A stretch of DNA of 14,667 nucleotides from Streptomyces katrae. GTDB lineage: Bacteria; Actinomycetota; Actinomycetes; Streptomycetales; Streptomycetaceae. Position numbers and translations under genes: made by a program. Where the stretch lies: NCBI RefSeq assembly GCF_000966975.1, contig NZ_JZWV01000479.1, forward strand, positions 1 through 14,667. Reading direction: 5' to 3'. Below, piece by piece: positions 12,691 through 14,667 of the stretch. Under the pieces are notes generated by a model. The model saw only the letters and a program-made list of their open reading frames with translations. It ran no database searches and was not told the DNA's origin. Each line of letters begins with the position of its first letter. Positions within the stretch are counted from its first letter, which is position 1.

Positions 12691-14037
12691 ATGACCGCAG
12701 ATCACGCCCGGAAGAGCGCTGCCCGACAGCAGGCGCATATCTCGGGACAGAATTATCTGCAGGCCGCTTTCAACATTGCCGCAGGCGCGCCCGAACCGGT
12801 CCGCGCGGCAGGACAGCAGTTCGTCTTGTCCTCCGACTTCTGCGGGTCCTTCGCCGGGGTGGTGCACGACCGGAAGTGGCTGGTCGACGTGTATCCGGCT
12901 CAGGCGGGGCGAGGCCTACCGCGCGGGCTCACCCCGTTCGAGGCCCCGCCCCACTCGTGGGAGCGGTACGTGCAGGGCGAGATCAACCATCAACCCCTCC
13001 CTCCGCCCCCTCTTGCGGGAACCGTTCCGCCCCTGCGTGAGTATCAGCAAAATCAGGTCGCAAGGCTGCTGTCCGCGCGGCGTGAGAAAGCTCCCGGCTA
13101 TCTGTGGGCTCTGCCGACAGGATCCGGGAAGACGCCGATGGCCGTCAGGGCGGTCTGTGCGGCAGCGGGGCAGACACCGCAGAAAATCCTGGTGGTGACG
13201 CGCCTGCCCATGGTCCCGGCCTGGCGGGCGGCCATCGACCGCTTCGCCACCAGCCGCCACCGGTGGGTGGTGATCAACCCCGAACGCCTGTGGCGGCTGC
13301 TGCGCCACCCTGACGCCGACCTGCACCGGATGCCAACAGACGGAGCGGCGAAGCTCGTCGCCTACGAGGGCGTACCGCGGGTCGACTGGGACACGGTCAT
13401 CGTCGACGAGTGCCACATGCTCGCCAACTTCGAATCGAGAAGGACCCGCACCCTCCAGCGCCTGCTGGCTCGCAGCGACGGCGGGCACGCGTTCGCCATG
13501 TGGGCGTCGGCCACGCCGTTCTCCGAGCCGGAGGTTAGCGCCTACCTGGCCAGGCTGATCGCCCACGCGGCCGGTGTGCAAGCCCCTGCCGAGGGGGCCG
13601 ACTACCGCCTGTGGCTCAAGGAACTGGGCATGCGGCTGAACAACGACCGGCGGGGGCGCTGGTACCACCGCTTCAACCGCGCGGATGTGAGCCGTCTCAG
13701 GGCCCTGCTCTACGAGTCGGGGGTGGGCTCCGCGGCGACGGCGTCGGACCTGGATCTGCCCGAGCAGGAACGCGACGTCGTGCCCATCCAGCTGTCGGAG
13801 CCGGACCGGGTGCGCTACGAGCGGGCCTGGGAGGAGTTCCGCCGCTCCGAGGGCCTGGCTGTATTCTCCGACCTCGACCCGGGGTCCTACCGCGTCGAGG
13901 CGCTGCGCAAGGTGCAGAAGGCGTCGTTGGTGAAGGCCCCGTACGTGGCGGACATCGTGGTAAAGCAAGTGCGTCAGGGCCGGCAAGTCGTGGTGCCGAT
14001 GTGGTTCGTGAAGTCGATCGAAGAGGTAGCCGTGTGA
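12691..14037 (+). CDS. SF2 DEAD/DEAH-type helicase, truncated by an internal stop
   Basis: A 448-aa ORF. ATG 12691 has GAGGA eight bases upstream; GTG 12553 lacks a ribosome site. After an N-terminal domain (residues 1-110), the first RecA-like domain has the Q-motif-like PPLREYQQNQVARLL, Walker A PTGSGKT (142-148), motif Ia region KILVVTRLPMVPAWRAAIDR, Walker B DECH (239-242) and motif III SAT (273-275). The second domain begins after about residue 360 and reaches GRQVVVPMWFVKSIEEVAV, then TGA. Motifs V and VI are therefore missing from this product, so it is unlikely to translocate on nucleic acid. The frame resumes directly after the stop, so the TGA is probably a recent CGA-to-TGA change or an error. 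Such helicases occur in phage and defence loci; no partner nuclease is seen here. Confidence 0.82.
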   Translation: MTADHARKSAARQQAHISGQNYLQAAFNIAAGAPEPVRAAGQQFVLSSDFCGSFAGVVHDRKWLVDVYPAQAGRGLPRGLTPFEAPPHSWERYVQGEINHQPLPPPPLAGTVPPLREYQQNQVARLLSARREKAPGYLWALPTGSGKTPMAVRAVCAAAGQTPQKILVVTRLPMVPAWRAAIDRFATSRHRWVVINPERLWRLLRHPDADLHRMPTDGAAKLVAYEGVPRVDWDTVIVDECHMLANFESRRTRTLQRLLARSDGGHAFAMWASATPFSEPEVSAYLARLIAHAAGVQAPAEGADYRLWLKELGMRLNNDRRGRWYHRFNRADVSRLRALLYESGVGSAATASDLDLPEQERDVVPIQLSEPDRVRYERAWEEFRRSEGLAVFSDLDPGSYRVEALRKVQKASLVKAPYVADIVVKQVRQGRQVVVPMWFVKSIEEVAV

Positions 14038-14175
14038 ATCGCGCGAGGGCTGCGCAAGGCGGGCCTGGAGGAGCGGGTGGTGGCGATCACCGGGCGCCAC
14101 GTCGAGCTGCGGGAGCGCAAGCGGGTGGCGTTCCAGCGGGGTGAGGCGCTGGTGGTGGTTCTCAACGCGTTGGAG
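14038..14175 (+). pseudogene. Detached C-terminal remnant of the helicase
   Basis: In the helicase frame, the codons after the TGA at 14035-14037 read IARGLRKAGLEERVVAITGR, then VELRERKRVAFQRGEALVVV and LNALEGT. This is the expected stretch between motifs IV and V of an SF2 helicase, where a loaded second RecA domain writes a (F)QxGEaxVVVlna pattern. Homology fades at about 14175, where composition shifts and the IS-like sequence begins, so motif VI and the end of the gene are lost. Confidence 0.6.
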
Positions 14176-14667
14176 GGCACCGCCTTGCTGAGCGAGGGCC
14201 CGTGCCACCTTCCGCGTCTGCTGGGATTTCAGCAACTCAAAGATGGCCAGCAGAGCGCAGATGCCAAGCTTGATTCTTGTTGCCAAGACAGGACCAAATT
14301 TGGAGCCGGGCTCCTTGCTGCGGGGCGCCAGTTGCACTATCGGCGTCGAGGCGTGGAGGCCCGGTCCACGATGGGCGGGGCATCCTGCCCAAGCTGTGGA
14401 CTGTGGTCAGTGCGAGTGCACGGGTTGTACCTGCTGTTTCCTCGCGATCTTCCGACCGCCGGCCAGCACGTGGTGTTGTCCTTGAGAGTTCGCCGGTTCT
14501 CCTGCAGGGAGACTGCCTGCCCTCGGCGGACCTTTGCCGAGCAGATACCTGGCCTCACCCGCCGATACGAAGGCGAACCCAACGGCTGCGCTCGGCCCTC
14601 GCATCCGTCGGCCTTGCCTTGGCCGGCCGTCCTGTCGCCCGGATGGCCCATGCCTTCGGCGCACGGG
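14176..14667 (+). mobile_element. ISL3-family insertion sequence, left part
   Basis: From about 14176 the sequence leaves the helicase and base composition drops, as in IS terminal DNA, before an ISL3-type transposase appears. The element runs off the window, so the second end and the inverted repeats cannot be compared; the exact left boundary (between about 14160 and 14230) is uncertain. Its insertion explains the loss of the helicase C-terminus. Confidence 0.6.
14353..14667 (+). pseudogene. ISL3-family transposase N-terminus, frameshifted
   Basis: The frame VEARSTMGGASCPSCGLWS followed by VLSLRVRRFSCRETACPRRT and FAEQIPGLTRRY is the zinc-binding N-terminal domain of ISL3 transposases: CPSCG gives CxxC, and CRETAC gives Cx4C. 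At about 14569 the frame breaks. The expected continuation RRTQRLRSALASVGLALAGR, PVARMAHAFGAR appears in another frame, as if one G had been lost in TAC-GGA-AGG. The catalytic DDE domain lies outside the window. The start is unclear: residues upstream of 14353 do not look like the usual transposase beginning, and GTG 14353 is only a convenient boundary. Confidence 0.7.

Noticed and set aside
12691..14667. Programmed frameshift or stop readthrough in the helicase and transposase
   Set aside because: No slippery heptamer or downstream structure is evident at either break; a point change or a missing base explains both more simply.
1..14667. CRISPR arrays, tRNA or rRNA genes, retron or group II intron RNA
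   Set aside because: No regularly spaced repeats, cloverleaf-like sequences or reverse-transcriptase motifs were seen on reading both strands.

Overview
The window looks like an accessory stretch of a Streptomyces or closely related actinomycete genome. GC content and third-position GC are very high, GTG starts and GTGA stop/start overlaps are common, and several families are typical of streptomycetes: a DUF397 / XRE-DUF5753 pair, an SAV2177-type (DUF574) methyltransferase, an XRE-TPR regulator with a flavoprotein, and an ISL3 transposase. I see no housekeeping genes, tRNA, rRNA or CRISPR array. Three broken genes and an IS fragment suggest a plastic region, such as a chromosome arm, an integrated element or a plasmid.

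Layout. 1-226: a weak coding remnant. 227-812 (-): a degraded gene with two one-base deletions and a stop codon. 1371-2643 (+): DUF397 and XRE/DUF5753 genes, meeting tail to tail in a shared CTAG with a minus-strand SAM methyltransferase (2640-3428). 3645-4562 (-): a short sigma-factor-like HTH protein and a small membrane protein, the latter bracketed by perfect inverted repeats. 5002-6123 (+): an internal fragment of an Rhs/YD-repeat protein with no head or tail, followed by a strong hairpin.

6399-9333 is the most coherent module. A minus-strand operon (XRE-TPR regulator, then FMN-type flavoprotein, overlapping by GTGA) diverges from two small plus-strand genes of unknown function. An identical 19-bp palindrome lies exactly 33 bp upstream of both plus-strand ATGs. 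Each ATG is also preceded by TACGGT at the same distance, which predicts leaderless transcripts. This looks like a small regulon with its own regulator.

9543-12117 (+) is a three-gene translationally coupled cassette: a 50-aa ORF, an ECF-like sigma factor, and a 579-aa protein with a novel N-terminal region and an IclR-like C-terminal half. It ends in a large hairpin and is followed by a 48-aa single-pass membrane peptide (12197-12343).

12691-14037 (+) is an SF2 helicase with a good promoter. It is cut by a TGA inside the second RecA-like domain; the reading frame resumes after the stop and then runs into an ISL3-family element whose transposase is itself frameshifted and leaves the window. 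Several lesions are single-base losses, so sequencing error must be excluded before calling them biological.
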